Positions 1 to 10,175 of a stretch of DNA of 64,000 bases are shown here, in pieces. Source of the stretch: Conchocele bisecta (Eukaryota > Mollusca > Bivalvia > Lucinida > Thyasiridae); assembly GCA_029237695.1 (NCBI GenBank), contig CM055275.1:85713088-85777087 (forward strand), in the 5' to 3' direction. The notes under the pieces were generated by a model. It searched no databases. It worked only from the letters and a program-made list of their open reading frames with translations, and was not told the origin of the DNA. The first letter of the stretch is position 1. Every line of letters begins with the position of its first letter. Made by a program: the position numbers and the translations under genes.

Positions 1-290
1 CGACTTTTCCAAGTAGGCCTTCGTCCAGTATTCCCGCGACTTTTCCAAGTTTATACCCCGATAAATTCCACAAAAAGGCCATTAATTCCTTATAATTCTA
101 GCATTTGAAATAAATTCATCAAGAAAATGTGTTTATTTTCCGTTTTCTTAAGAATTATTTTAATTGCGCGTCACGGTTACGGAAAGTAGTTCGGCATGGG
201 AGTTTACTGGGATATAAATTTTGGACAGAGACTTGCTACGGGCTAATCAAATGTTAGGGAATTGTGTAAATATGTTTGTGCTGAAATTAT
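1..290 (+). mobile_element. A-family MITE, left edge cut by window
   Basis: This is a near full-length A element, with relatives at 797-1150, 18988-19280 and 49449-49733. It ends in GCTGAAATTAT, directly abutting half of a B element, which suggests A inserted into B. The first 14 bases repeat inside the element. Confidence 0.8.
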
Positions 291-323
291 TTTCCCATTC
301 ACGGCACTAACCTACTATTCTCT
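291..323. mobile_element. B-family right arm fragment
   Basis: TTTCCCATTCACGGCACTAA and the following CCTACTATTCT match the right terminus of the B hairpins at 4545, 18497 and 59207. The left arm is missing because A lies directly upstream. Confidence 0.75.
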
Positions 324-450
324 GTCAAAGTTCACTTAGCTAGAGTAGTGCACTGATCGAGTCAAGTTTGTAAAATCTGTTTCTGAGGTTTTTTATGAGA
401 GGCGCCTGGACTGCTTCCCTTTATAAATAACTTACAGTGTAACCCAATAT

Positions 451-508
451 CAGACTGAACTGACGCACAGTCTGATCTGGGGCTACACTAGTCGCAAATC
501 CAATAAAA
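451..508 (+). mobile_element. D-family fragment
   Basis: The CAGTCTGATCTGG...CTACACTAGTCGCAAATCC core is the central part of D elements. Both termini are absent. Confidence 0.6.
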
Positions 509-535
509 GTGAAAAAATGAATGAGTTTAGCGTCC

Positions 536-795
536 CAACTAGATGGCGACGGCCCGTATGTCGCGCCCGCCGAGGCATTTGATAGTGGGCACAGGGGCCG
601 CACGGGTTGGGCATATATTGCAAGGATGGATCATGATAAACACCCATGTGAAGTTTCGAGTGAATTCACAAGCGGTTTCAGAGATATAGTGTTGTTAAAT
701 ACTTTAACCTAAATCCAAAAAAAAATAAATGTAAATTTCAAAGTAATTTAACCTTGACATTGGGCACAGGGGCACAGTTGGATGATATGGGGATA
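536..795 (+). repeat. Q-family repeat
   Basis: The order GATGGC..CGGCCCGTATGTCGCGCCCGCCG, then GAAGTTTCGAGTGAATT, then CAGAGATATAGTGTT, is shared with 25440-25804, 27000-27340 and 41076-41250. No termini are recognisable. Confidence 0.65.
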
Positions 796-796
796 T

Positions 797-1150
797 AATT
801 CCAGCACAAAAATATTTACACAATTCCCTAACATTTGATTGGTCCGTAGCAAGTTCTGTCCAAAATTTATATCCCAGTAAACTCCCATGCCGAACTACCT
901 TTCCGTAACCGTGAGGCGCAGTTAAAATAATTCTGAAGAAAACGGAAAATAAACACATTTTCTTGATGAATTTATTTCAAATGCTGGAATTATAAGGAAT
1001 GAATGGCCTTTTTGTGGAATTTATCGGGGATATAAACTTGGAAAATTCGCGGGAATACTGGACGAGGCCTTCCGGCCTTCGTCCAGTATTCCCGCGACTT
1101 TTCCAAGTTTATACCCCGATAAATCCACAAAAAGGCCATTCATTCCTATA
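797..1150. mobile_element. Head-to-head A elements
   Basis: A complete minus-orientation A (797-1072) meets a 78-base plus-orientation A end (1073-1150) at the quasi-palindrome GACGAGGCCTTCCGGCCTTCG. This is a fold-back arrangement. Confidence 0.8.
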
Positions 1151-1152
1151 TT

Positions 1153-1410
1153 AACATGGGGATATTTTTCAATTACCCAAATTTTCCGTTTTCGACTCCT
1201 GCACCATCTTCTCCAGCTCTTTCACCCCCTCCCCCATATTAAATTCCCATAGACAAATCAATTATTCGTAATAAAATCAATATTTAATCAAATTTCACAA
1301 AATAAAAAGCAGGATCATTCTTAAATGTTGATAGTATTATCGAAATAAAATACTGTGTTTACATTGTTTATATGGCATAGAAATTGGATAGGTTTCGTGA
1401 AACAGACAGT
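1153..1410 (+). mobile_element. T-family element
   Basis: It carries CCCCCATATTAAATTCCCAT, AATAAAATCAATATTTAATC and the end TTTCGTGAAACAGACAGT, shared with 13068, 16515, 32335 and 37712. It has no coding content. Confidence 0.65.
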
Positions 1411-1411
1411 G

Positions 1412-1514
1412 GACCATCAAACTGATCATGATGACGACGGTGAAATTGAAGCGGACACACAGACTGATCTGGAGCTACACTGGTCACAAATCCAATAAGC
1501 TCAATTTCACCGGA
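1412..1514. mobile_element. D-family fragment inside a short inverted repeat
   Basis: The D core (GATCTGGAGCTACACTGGTC) is bracketed by CGGTGAAATTGA near 1439 and its complement near 1503. Confidence 0.5.
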
Positions 1515-1603
1515 GCTGCTGGTCACATATGGTTGGTCAGTCAAGCAATGCAAGCTGACGGAGTACAGAGCGTTAAATGAGGACAGCGGTAATTTTAGAA
1601 CAC

Positions 1604-1834
1604 ATTAACCATTTCCCTGATAGAGACGACTTTTCACGCCTCTGCAGAAGATGTCTTTTGAAAACATTGTGGGAAAAGGAGAAATTGCTTGTAACAAGCA
1701 ATTTCTCCTTTTCCCACAATGTTTTCTACTCTATCAGATAATTTAACCATCATTTGACCCAGCATTTCATTCTTTTATTCAGATGTTTTCGATTTGGATG
1801 AGTCGAAATATCGCAAAACAGGGAAAGGGTTAAT
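1604..1834. mobile_element. MITE with ATTAACCATTTCCCTG ends and perfect central hairpin
   Basis: The termini are ATTAACCATTTCCCTG on the left and CAGGGAAAGGGTTAAT on the right. The interior holds a perfect 32-bp inverted repeat (1660-1691 and 1695-1726) with a 3-base loop. Only one copy was seen here. Confidence 0.75.
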
Positions 1835-2007
1835 AAGATACATGTACAATGACACACGCATACAATACAGCATTGCAATTTTAAAGGGACAGTGTCTTAA
1901 ATTTGCGTATAAAGTGATGAGAAGACGGACACAAAATAAAATAAAAATAAGTTAATTTAGTTTATTTATTTCTTTGGAAGACGAGCATGTATTAGTAAAG
2001 TGCATAA

Positions 2008-2331
2008 TTTTGCACTTACGAACATTTCATTCTTACGAAGTTTAGTGAAACGGGCCCCAGTATGCCATGCGGGCATATCCATGTTTTACAAACATAATTT
2101 ATAGTTGCTATACACAGTGGAACCTCTCTAAACCGGACACCAAGAAAATATATGTGATCTCATTTGCAGATGTGTCTTCGAAACGCATCTCGGATAATAG
2201 GGCATGTTCATAATTGCAAAATACATAAGTATGCCCCAGAATGGTCATATGCCTGATTTACAGTGAAACCTCTCTAAACCGGACACCCTGAGAACCTCCC
2301 AGGGTGTCCGGTTTAGAGAGGTTGCACTGTA
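2008..2331. mobile_element. Partial F plus complete E element (left arm of inverted pair)
   Basis: An F end (2008-2058) is followed by about 55 bases of spacer and an E element (2113-2331). The same three-part block appears inverted at 2911-3246. Confidence 0.75.
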
Positions 2332-2445
2332 TCGCTAATACATATAGACATGCGGCAGGTTCAACTGTTTATTTACTTGCATCTATAACCTTCACATTGT
2401 GTACTAACACGTGTTAAAAAATACAATATACTATAATATACAATA

Positions 2446-2822
2446 CAGGCCCGTACGCAGGAATTAATTTAGGGGGGTGGGGGGTGCGTTATCGACGGCG
2501 CGAAGGGCTAAACATTGTATTTTTGCACATTCACGGACAGACAATAGCAGATTAACCATTTCACCCCTAAATAACTGGAATCGATTTTGATATGTTAATT
2601 TTGCAACCCATTCCAATCATCACAAAATGATTTTCAGACCAGTACATTTGTGAACATGAGGTGTTTTTATTCTCAAAATTATGAAAATTACTTGCAAAAA
2701 ATGCAGATCCTGATCATCTGGATCTACACTTTTTGCCAATACCACTATACAGGCTTGTGGTCTTGAACGGGTTAAGGGGGTGCGTACGCACCCGTCGCAC
2801 CCCCTCTGCGTACGGGCCTGCA
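2446..2822 (+). mobile_element. G-family MITE
   Basis: The terminal repeats are CAGGCCCGTACGCAGG and CTGCGTACGGGCCTG, and it contains a GTGCGTTATCGACGGCGCG segment. A reverse copy lies at 58493-58842. Confidence 0.8.
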
Positions 2823-2910
2823 ATATACTTTGTCCTTTTATTGTTGTCTCAATATTATTAACGAATGTCGTTCCTACATGAAAGCGTCCTGGAAAGTATA
2901 ATAAAAAATG

Positions 2911-3246
2911 TACATTGAAACCTCTCTAAACCGGTCACCCTGAGAGGTCCCCAGGGTGTCCGGATTAGAGAGGTTTCAATGTAAATCAGGCATTTGATAA
3001 TTTTGAACCATAGTTGTGTGCTATGCGATCTCGAACAGACATTATCACCTGAGATAAATGACCAAGAAACGCATACAAAATCAGATCACTTGTGTTTTCT
3101 TGGTATCCGGTTTAGAGAGGTTCCACTGTGCATAACAACTATAAATTATGTTTGTAAAACATGGATATGCCCGCATGGCATACTGGGGCCCGCTTCACTA
3201 AACTTCGTAAGACTGAAATGTTCGTAAGTGCAAAATTATGATAGTC
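2911..3246. mobile_element. Complete E element plus partial F (right arm of inverted pair)
   Basis: E at 2911-3129 has CTCTCTAAACCGGTCACCCT at one end and GGTTTAGAGAGGTTCCACTG at the other. The spacer with GGATATGCCCGCATGGCATA and an F end follow, mirroring 2008-2331. Confidence 0.75.
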
Positions 3247-3298
3247 TGTAAATATCACATAAACATTTTTACGAAAACGAAATATGCAACGAAATATG

Positions 3299-3335
3299 CC
3301 CCTCCCCCCACCCCCTCCCCCCCCCCCCCTCCCCA
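3299..3335. repeat. Poly-C tract
   Basis: A run of C broken only by A and T. Translations through it give glycine or proline runs and are not genes. Confidence 0.9.
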
Positions 3336-3669
3336 CTTGCTATCGCAGCATAGGGGACATATGGAAACCAATGGGTCGTTGCAATCAGTGTAAACAAAGC
3401 TTATACGAAACACTTTAAGATTAGTTTTGTCACTGAAACGCACAGCTAAGGCTCAACCAATAAAGTTGCTTGATTGCACGTTCTTTTGTTTGAAAGTAAA
3501 CGTTATTACGTGTTATTAGATTGGAAAATGATAAGAATGGACAATGACCTGTCAGGTTGAAGTACATACCGTGGTCAATGCACGTCGTAAAGCTATATAA
3601 TTATATATCTCTATAATGGTTAATGCCACGCCCCCTCGCGGAGATTATGGACAGGCATGCTATATATAG

Positions 3670-4543
3670 GTTGGTCCGCCTCAACCTTTGCAAGAAGTAT
3701 GACGGGTGTTTCACTGATGAAATGGCAAACGGTGCAGGTCCCGATCAGCCTGTACACTGGTCGAAAACCCTTAAGCCCCATTTCTCCAGTCACAGCAACA
3801 TATATCTGAACGAGTATTAAAAGCGAGTTTGTTGCTGCCGTTAAGCGCATGCACGAAAGGCGTATCCATGGGGTTTAGATTTTTAGTGGGGGGGCGTGTA
3901 TTATCCATATATATCGTTATCAGAATACAGGGGTCCGTTTCACTAAACTTCGTACGACTAAAATGTTCGTAAGTGCAAAATTATGTAAATTCCACATTAA
4001 CGATGTTTTCTTGTAAATAATTATTGGATTTACATTTATTGAGCATAGGCTGCATATGCAGCCTATGCCCAATAAATGTAATCCATACATTCAAATTTAC
4101 AGACGATCTTAAATGTGCACCTACGAACATTTTAGTCGTACGAAGTGTACTATTTGACCAGGAGCTACACTGGTCGTGAAACCCGTAAACCCCCATTTCC
4201 CCAGTCACAGGCACATACTATATGAATGACTACTAAAGCAAGTTTGCTGCTACCGTTAAGCAGGGGAGTATTATCCATAGAGACCGTTATCAGGCTACAT
4301 AAGTGTGCTATTTGATCAGGAGCTACACTGGTCGCAAAACCCATCAGCCCATTTCTCCAGTCACAGCCACACAATATCTGAACGACTACATATACGAAAG
4401 GCGGACGCAGCATTTAGGTGTTTAGTGGGTGCGTGGTTTCTTAATATAGATCGTTATCAGGCTACAAAATTGTGCTATTTTACCAGGAGCTACACGGGTC
4501 GCAAAACTCAAAAGCTCCTTTTCATCAGTCAGAGCCGTAAATA
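3670..4543 (+). repeat. Tandem array of D-end units, interrupted by an F element
   Basis: The motif GGAGCTACACTGGTCGCAAA through CCAGTCACAGCC recurs near 3756, 4160, 4320 and 4490. It is linked by flanks containing GTTATCAGGCTACA and GTTTGCTGCTACCGTTAAGC. The first inter-unit flank is split by F at 3931-4146. Confidence 0.7.
3931..4146 (+). mobile_element. F-family MITE nested in D array
   Basis: The ends are GTCCGTTTCACTAAACTTCG and its complement. The central palindrome is CATAGGCTGCATATGCAGCC. The flanks CGTTATCAG and TGTACTATTTGACC are adjacent in the other D units. Confidence 0.85.
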
Positions 4544-4544
4544 G

Positions 4545-4684
4545 AGAATAGTAGGTTAGTACCGTGAATGGGAAAAATATCTGGCAAGGCTTAGGAAACG
4601 GGATGGGCGAGGCTCTGCCGAGCACATCCCGTTTCCGAGCCGCGCCAGACATGTTTCCCATTCACGGCACTAACCTACTATTCT
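4545..4684. mobile_element. B-family hairpin
   Basis: A long inverted repeat from AGAATAGTAGGTTAGTACCG to CACTAACCTACTATTCT, with GGGATGGGCGAGGCTCTGCC at the turn. Copies lie at 7632, 17417, 18497, 31635 and 59207. Confidence 0.85.
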
Positions 4685-4880
4685 ATTTGTCCCGTCAACA
4701 CCTACAAATAGCTTTAAAATACAAAAACATAACCCCAGCCGCATCGTCAAAATCGGAGAATAGACTAGTATGACAACAGCACATATTCATACGCAGTGAT
4801 TAGGTCGTATTGACAGGATATACAACTGTTTCACGGCACCGTGTTTCACGGCACATACGCACTGTGTTTACGGGATAAAT
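4685..4880. mobile_element. C-family element, companion of B
   Basis: Starts ATTTGTCCCGTCAACACC, ends GTGTTTACGGGATAAAT, and contains CATACGCAGTGATTAGGTCG. C abuts B in nearly every copy, so B plus C probably moved as one element. Confidence 0.8.
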
Positions 4881-5399
4881 GACGTACATCGCCCACCATC
4901 ATGTAGTTGACCGGTCACTGTACTTGACCAAGAACACCCAGGGGCGCATTTGATTTAACGTCACAAGAAAGTCAACGATTTATTTGTTTTTAGATCAAGC
5001 GATTTAATGGTATATTAAGTCAAATTATAATGACATCCTCTTGTGCATTCAACTTGGCGTTCGTATAACTTAAACTTAAATGACCATATATGTATGATTT
5101 TGTTTGTAGATTTATGCGCTTTTAAGGTAGCGGGATATTTGCAATAATCATAATTGGAAAATAAGATGAAGGTATAAATCAGGGTGTGGGCGGAAAGGCA
5201 TCTGGGTGATTTGAATGGACGGGTGGACGCATGGACCTCCGTGACACGCCTTAGGTGGTGCAGTCGTTGTGCTCAAACCTGGGAATGACCGCCTAAGACT
5301 CAAAAGGCATAGGGGCTTATTGAATAAGTTACATTGTTTTAATTTGTCTTATACCACCTCTCCAACCACATAAGCCCCAAAACGCGTGTCCGGACGGAC
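4881..5399. other. Unique non-coding sequence
   Basis: I see no repeat-family match, splice-bounded reading frame or motif here. Confidence 0.5.
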
Positions 5400-5410
5400 G
5401 CACGGACACG

Positions 5411-5449
<39 letters not shown>

Positions 5450-5450
5450 G
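5400..5450. repeat. CA microsatellite
   Basis: An alternating CA/CG run. The HTHTHT-type translation across it is an artefact. Confidence 0.95.
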
Positions 5451-5707
5451 AACGAAAACAAGCTCCAGAGTTAATTACAGAGTGATTCGTTTGAATGGGC
5501 TTCACTGTAATCGAAGGTGTCCGTGGAATAAGGGGGAGAATGGAGTTAGCCCCCTTCTTCCACTGACATCTTCAATTACTTGTACAGTGAAACCCATGAG
5601 ACACTTAGCCCCCTTCTTCCATTTATGCCGCTCGTCCCTTCAATTTATCCTAATTAATGATAATTATCTTTCATGATTACATTTAGCACCAGAAAAAACA
5701 ATTGCAG

Positions 5708-5932
5708 CTTTGACTGGACTAATAGGGCTTATGGGTAGTGTGGCTCCAGATCAAATAGCGCACCCATGTAGCCTGATAATGATGTATTTAGTTTGTTTCA
5801 CTAAGCATGGGTGTTTCATTGGTGGAACGGTGAACAGTGCAGATCCTGAGCAGACTGTGTGGATGTATAGACTGTCCTGGATCTACACTGATCCCAAAAC
5901 CCATGAACCCCATTTTTCCAGTCACAGCCACA
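5708..5932 (+). mobile_element. D-family MITE
   Basis: Near complete: GACTGGACTAATAGGGCTTA at the left and CCAGTCACAGCCACA at the right. It ends on the start of an O element. Confidence 0.8.
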
Positions 5933-6285
5933 GGCATTCGGCGTGTTTCGGCTTTCGGCGGTATAGCTATATATATATATAAACAAGGCTTCTACTTTGG
6001 TCGGACACGACCTCGTATCATATCAAAATAACATGTTTAAAATTGTAATTGTCTATGCATTCTATGTATTTCTGCAGGATATCGATAATTCTCGAATGAT
6101 CATATGAACTTGCCACTACAATATTGACGTTAGAGCCGTAAACACATTATTTCATTTGTTATGGTGTTGTGTCCGACCTAGGATAAAGAGCTGTAATTCG
6201 ATATTACACGTATTTGCATAAATATGTTCTAGCTATGTTAATTTAGCAAGATAGCAATAATTCTCAAATGAACATGGGAGATAAC
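5930..6285 (-). mobile_element. O-family element, truncated
   Basis: Starts CACAGGCATTCGGCGTGTTT and contains GTCGGACACGACCTCGTATC, matching one terminus and the interior of the complete O at 39463-39958. The other terminus is lost next to an I fragment. Confidence 0.7.
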
Positions 6286-6712
6286 GTATAATAAATGTTA
6301 CTAAATGATTATACATGTATCTGTATAGCGGGAGCTCGTACTCTTTTCTAGCAAAGTATACTTTGAGGGAGAAATTTTCAATTTAAGGATAAATTTATTA
6401 TTATTTTATTATACTGAATTTATTACATTATCACAGCCATTTTGGCTGTGATAATGTAATACATTCAGTATAATAATTCTGCATACTTTTAAGCATCAAA
6501 TATATGCAGTCCTGTATGATAGTGTTCTATATGAAATAATGCATTTCGGCAAAGATAAATGATTACTCCCTCAAAGCATACTTTGCTATATAAGTATGCT
6601 TTGCAATTTTGATGAAATCGGCTACTGGTGTAATAGTGACACAATTATACACTTATTTAATTCCTATAAGGAACATGTTGTGCCTACTGAGTGGGCATGT
6701 ACCTTTAACGCT
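6286..6712 (+). mobile_element. I-family right end split by H
   Basis: I sequence (ATGATTATAC..CTGTATAGCGGG) runs to 6341. It resumes at 6624 (GTAATAGTGACACAATTATA) and finishes GAGTGGGCATGTACCTTTAA. The gap is an H element. Confidence 0.75.
6342..6623. mobile_element. H-family MITE nested in I
   Basis: TAGCAAAGTATACTTTGAGG on the left, the palindrome TCACAGCCATTTTGGCTGTGA in the middle, GATGAAATCGGCTA on the right. The outermost left bases are worn. Confidence 0.8.
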
Positions 6713-6751
6713 GGCCTACGTTTAAATTACAGTCATTAGGAAATATATATA

Positions 6752-6897
6752 TTACACCATTGACACACTTTCACGTTTTCTTTCTGCACTGACACAGCAC
6801 ATTGGCAATGTATGGACATGTGGATGTGATAATACATCTAAATCTCGCGGATTATCTCCTCATACATGCGGACGAACCGTGAACTAACTGTGGCACC
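6752..6897 (+). mobile_element. Y-family element
   Basis: CTCGCGGATTATCTCCTCAT, ACATGCGGACGAACCGTGA and AACTGTGGC match 41800-42036 and the inverse copy at 21341-21480. Confidence 0.6.
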
Positions 6898-6960
6898 GAA
6901 CACCATTGGCCGTCGCCATGGTGTCCGATATTGAGATTTTCTACGGTTAAAAGCTACGCA

Positions 6961-7073
6961 CATATGTGGCTGTGTTTGGAGAAACGTGGCTCATGGGATC
7001 TATGACCAGTAGCTCCAGATCAAATAGCACACTCCTGTAGCCTAACAAAGATATATATTACTTGTTAGAAGGT
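6961..7073 (+). mobile_element. D-family left half
   Basis: CATATGTGGCTGTGTTTGGA through GATCAAATAGCACACTCCTG matches the first half of full D copies. Confidence 0.7.
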
Positions 7074-7116
7074 GTTGATATGATATGATGAAAATGAGAA
7101 CGGTACATTATATATA

Positions 7117-7215
7117 CTTTGTAATTGCGGACACGCAATTCCTCAAATACTCCTGTATCGTCCCGGACGATACAGGAGTATTTGAGGAAGTGCGTGTCGG
7201 CAACTGCGCACATCT
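7117..7215. mobile_element. R-family hairpin
   Basis: It includes a perfect 46-base palindrome without a loop (7141-7186), flanked by GTAATTGCGGACACGCAATT and GTGCGTGTCGGCAACTGCGC. Relatives lie at 16107, 29797 and 56033. Confidence 0.75.
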
Positions 7216-7337
7216 GCTGATGTAGGCAACACAGACACAAAGAAAGTGTGAACATCTAGAAAGTGAAGATGATACCGTAGATAACGTCAGCATACAATAT
7301 ATGTCTACCAAGTTCACTTTGTTTCACGAGTTACTAG

Positions 7338-7535
7338 TACACCACCATATGCGCTAATCTTGCGCGGAGTACACAACCGCCTGTGTTAATCTTGCCCAGA
7401 TGTCAGCGTTTTACATATATTGGCAATGTCAACTCGCTGCTTTACGTAAATACACAACCGCCTGTGTTAATCTTGCCCAAATGTCAACGTGTCTGAACAT
7501 CTATTGACAATCTCAACTCGCAATACTAGTCAGCA
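7338..7535 (+). mobile_element. Three partial N-family ends in tandem
   Basis: ACACAACCGCCTGTGTTAAT and a degenerate version occur at 7338, 7369 and 7450. They are followed by TGTCAACTCGC-type N interior. Confidence 0.7.
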
Positions 7536-7631
7536 ATTTGAATGGGTGAGCATGAGCTCAGCACAGTTAAAACTGTCAGGTAAGGTCCTTAATGTTCATC
7601 TTTACGCATCATGCATGGACATATATAGCGA

Positions 7632-7894
7632 ATAAAAAATACCTGACAAGGCTTAGGAAACGGGATGGGCGAGGCTCTGCCGAGCACATCCCGTTTAATT
7701 GCCGCGCCAGATATTTTTTCCCGTTCACGGCACTAACCTACTATTCTATTTATCCAGTCAACATCTACAAATGGCTTTAAAATGCAAAACAATTACCCCA
7801 GCCACCACACATATTCATACGCAGTGATTAGGTAGTATTGACAGGATATCAAAAATGTTTCACGGCACATACGCACTGTGTTGACGGGATAAAT
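7632..7894. mobile_element. B plus C composite
   Basis: B hairpin to 7747 (left terminus worn), then C to 7894 ending GTGTTGACGGGATAAA. Same order as 4545-4880. Confidence 0.8.
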
Positions 7895-7959
7895 AGAGAA
7901 TACTACTGTCTGTTCCACGTTATGCTGGATTTTCATCCAATGTTGATCTTATGGAGAAT

Positions 7960-8275
7960 TTTATCGAAATATAACATGGGCAAAAGGAGCTGAAAATGTT
8001 GGACATCGACTTAGAAACCTGTCCAAGTAACTTGGAAATGATTTAACAATGAAAACAAGAGTCAGATTTTGGAAATCGGTTCACAATTTCCAAATTAGTT
8101 TAAAAAAAAATATTTTAAGCTCACAATAAAATCAATAGTTGATGGAATTTCCTCACAAATTTTGTTAGGTGACATTTTTGTTATTCATGAAAAAGTACTT
8201 AACAGTTATATAGTTTTAGGATTTAATGGCCAAAAGTTCGTCGGTAGCAAAATGAGAAACAGACAGTATATAGGT
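7960..8275 (+). mobile_element. Diverged T-family element
   Basis: GATTTTGGAAATCGGTTCAC, AATAAAATCAATAGTT and the GAAACAGACAG end match T copies. Strongly diverged. Confidence 0.5.
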
Positions 8276-8391
8276 CTGAAATATATTTTAAAGGCAATTT
8301 TAAAATGAAAAAAAAATGTCTGGCATTATCTTTCGAAATGCTTTATCTTAAAACACATTAATTTCAAAAACTATTTCGAGTGTGTTGTGGT

Positions 8392-9090
8392 CTATGGAGC
8401 CCCGCATGGACATGTACATATAGAATACCAGGTTAGTGTCTTCAAGTTTATCAGGCAAGGCTAGGAAACGCGTAGGAATTCCGAGGCTTGCCGAGGAATT
8501 CCTACCGTTTCCGAGCCGAGCCTGATAAACTTGATATCAAAATACACTAGCCTGGTATTCTATTTATCAGGTAACGTTTTATGCTCGAAAATGACATTAG
8601 ATGACGTCGTATTCTATGGACAGAACGCTGACTTGTTTACGTTGCGTCATTACACTGGCGTCATTCGGTAACGTCACGTGACGTCATCCGACCAATGGAA
8701 CGTCAGTTTTCACTTTGTTGTAACCCGGATGTTGATATCAATGCCTGATACAACAATATGTTATCAGTCAGTCCGTATTCGGTCAATACAGGGCAGGTTA
8801 CCTGATAAATGTAGTTTTTATTAATTCTATCCCACGAAATAGCAATTCGTTCCCTCGAATTAACAATTCGTTCCCTCGAATTAACAATTCGTTCCCACAA
8901 TATAACAATTATTATATCGTGGGAACGAATTGATATTTCGTGGGAACGAATTGCTAGCTTGGGGGAACGAATTATTAATTCGTGGGAACGAATTGTGAAA
9001 TTGAGGGAATTGTTATTTCGTGGGAACGAATTGTTATTTCGTGGTAACGAATTAATAAAAAAGAATTATACGTCCCCTGTGGGGTCCGTA
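8392..9090. mobile_element. K-family element split by L/L2
   Basis: One terminus (TATGGAGCCCCGCATGG) is at 8392 and the other (CCCCTGTGGGGTCCGTA) at 9090. The interior from 8812 is an array of AATTCGTTCCCACGAA units in both orientations. Bases 8422-8810 are a foreign L element. Confidence 0.7.
8422..8810. mobile_element. L plus L2 composite nested in K
   Basis: L hairpin (8422-8571) runs from AGAATACCAGGTTAGTGTC to CTAGCCTGGTATTCT, with GTAGGAATTCCGAGGCTTGC at the turn. L2 (8572-8810) runs from TTTATCAGGTAACG to GTTACCTGATAAAT. A second copy is at 11574-12001. Confidence 0.8.
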
Positions 9091-9235
9091 GTGGTCATAT
9101 GCACTTATTGTCTCTGAGAATAACGGGCGTTTGCAAATGTCTTCCGCAATCTGGAAATGTGAATTTGTAGTTTTTGCCATGTGTCGACTCAAATATATGT
9201 TTAATGATATCGCCACATCGTAGCATCACCGTATA

Positions 9236-9480
9236 ATTGTGACTGTGACTGGAGAAATGGCGCTGATGGGTTATGCGACCAGTGTAGCCTCAGATCAGTC
9301 TGCGCATCCGCGCAGTCTGATCAGTGGCTGCACCGTTCGCTATTTCATCAACGAAACACCCGGCATGCCTCTAACAAGGAATATAGTTCGTTTATCAGGC
9401 TACATGAGTGTTCGATTTGATCAGGAACTACACTGGTCACAAATCCAATTTCCCCATGTATCCAGCCACAGCCACAAATA
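9236..9480 (+). mobile_element. D-family MITE, full length
   Basis: TGTGACTGTGACTGGAGAAA to CCAGCCACAGCCACAAAT. Its translation (a TGEMALMGYATSVASDQ-like peptide) recurs across D copies and is not a gene. Confidence 0.85.
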
Positions 9481-9529
9481 GGCGACGCCCTATACATGTA
9501 GCAATCGATGTCTCGTTTCTATTCTCAGA

Positions 9530-9626
9530 GGATTTCGAATCTGGCGGGTACGAGGCGGGTCACGCGCGAAACGCGGAAATCGATAAACTCGGAGGCGAAA
9601 TGATATTTGACAGCTGGCGACATTAA
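9530..9626 (+). CDS. Candidate terminal coding exon, unknown protein
   Basis: I do not recognise this protein. A pyrimidine-rich acceptor (TTTCTATTCTCAG) is followed by 97 GC-rich bases in one open frame, entered in phase 1. It encodes about 32 residues (starting EDFESGGYEAG, ending MIFDSWRH) before TAA at 9624-9626. The composition contrasts with the AT-rich repeats on both sides, and about 550 bases of unique, 3'-UTR-like DNA follow. No matching upstream exon was found. The alternative is a chance frame. Splice quality and base composition are seen; exon status is inference. Confidence 0.35.
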
Positions 9627-10175
9627 ATCGGATTTGAACAGCGATCTGTGCTTAGAAGCGGACGTAATCGCGCATAAATACATTGTGTACACGTATAAGC
9701 ATGCGCACTGTCATGTAGTTCGGTAGAGGACGTCACATGTGTGTATTTATATCTACAAAAAGGATTACGTCATATGCGTAAGGATTTGAATTGAATATTA
9801 TAAAAACAACGTGCAATTCATCATTACATTAAACTCCAACTGGACGTGAGTATGACTGAATGAAAACTGCTTCAACGCGTTTAGCAATTAGGAATTATCG
9901 ATATCAAGCCAGGAATGACATTAAACAGTTACAACAATAACCGTTTTATTTGAGCGGCAGCATCTGTTCGACTACGCCAAAATCTGTGTGTCGCGAAGTG
10001 ACTACTTATCCTGCATCCGGCATTTAGTACTAGTGAAGTGGACATCGTATACATAGACACTGTCGCGTAGAGTATCTGATAAGAGCATTAAGTCTTTAAG
10101 TGTAAGTAGAAAAACAAATAGCAACCAGGATACACGGATTTATTCATGATCTAAGTGCTAGAAAGTATACATATC
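9627..10175 (+). other. Unique sequence, possible 3' UTR
   Basis: No family match. It contains ATTAAA poly(A)-signal variants near 9823 and 9929. It would be the 3' UTR if 9530-9626 is a real terminal exon. Confidence 0.3.

Noticed and set aside
5386..5676. 96-codon frame starting with His/Thr repeats
   Set aside because: Produced by the CA microsatellite.
9239..9481. Recurring VTGEMGLMGFATSVAPDQ-type peptides in many places
   Set aside because: These are translations of the D MITE, shared by all D copies regardless of context.
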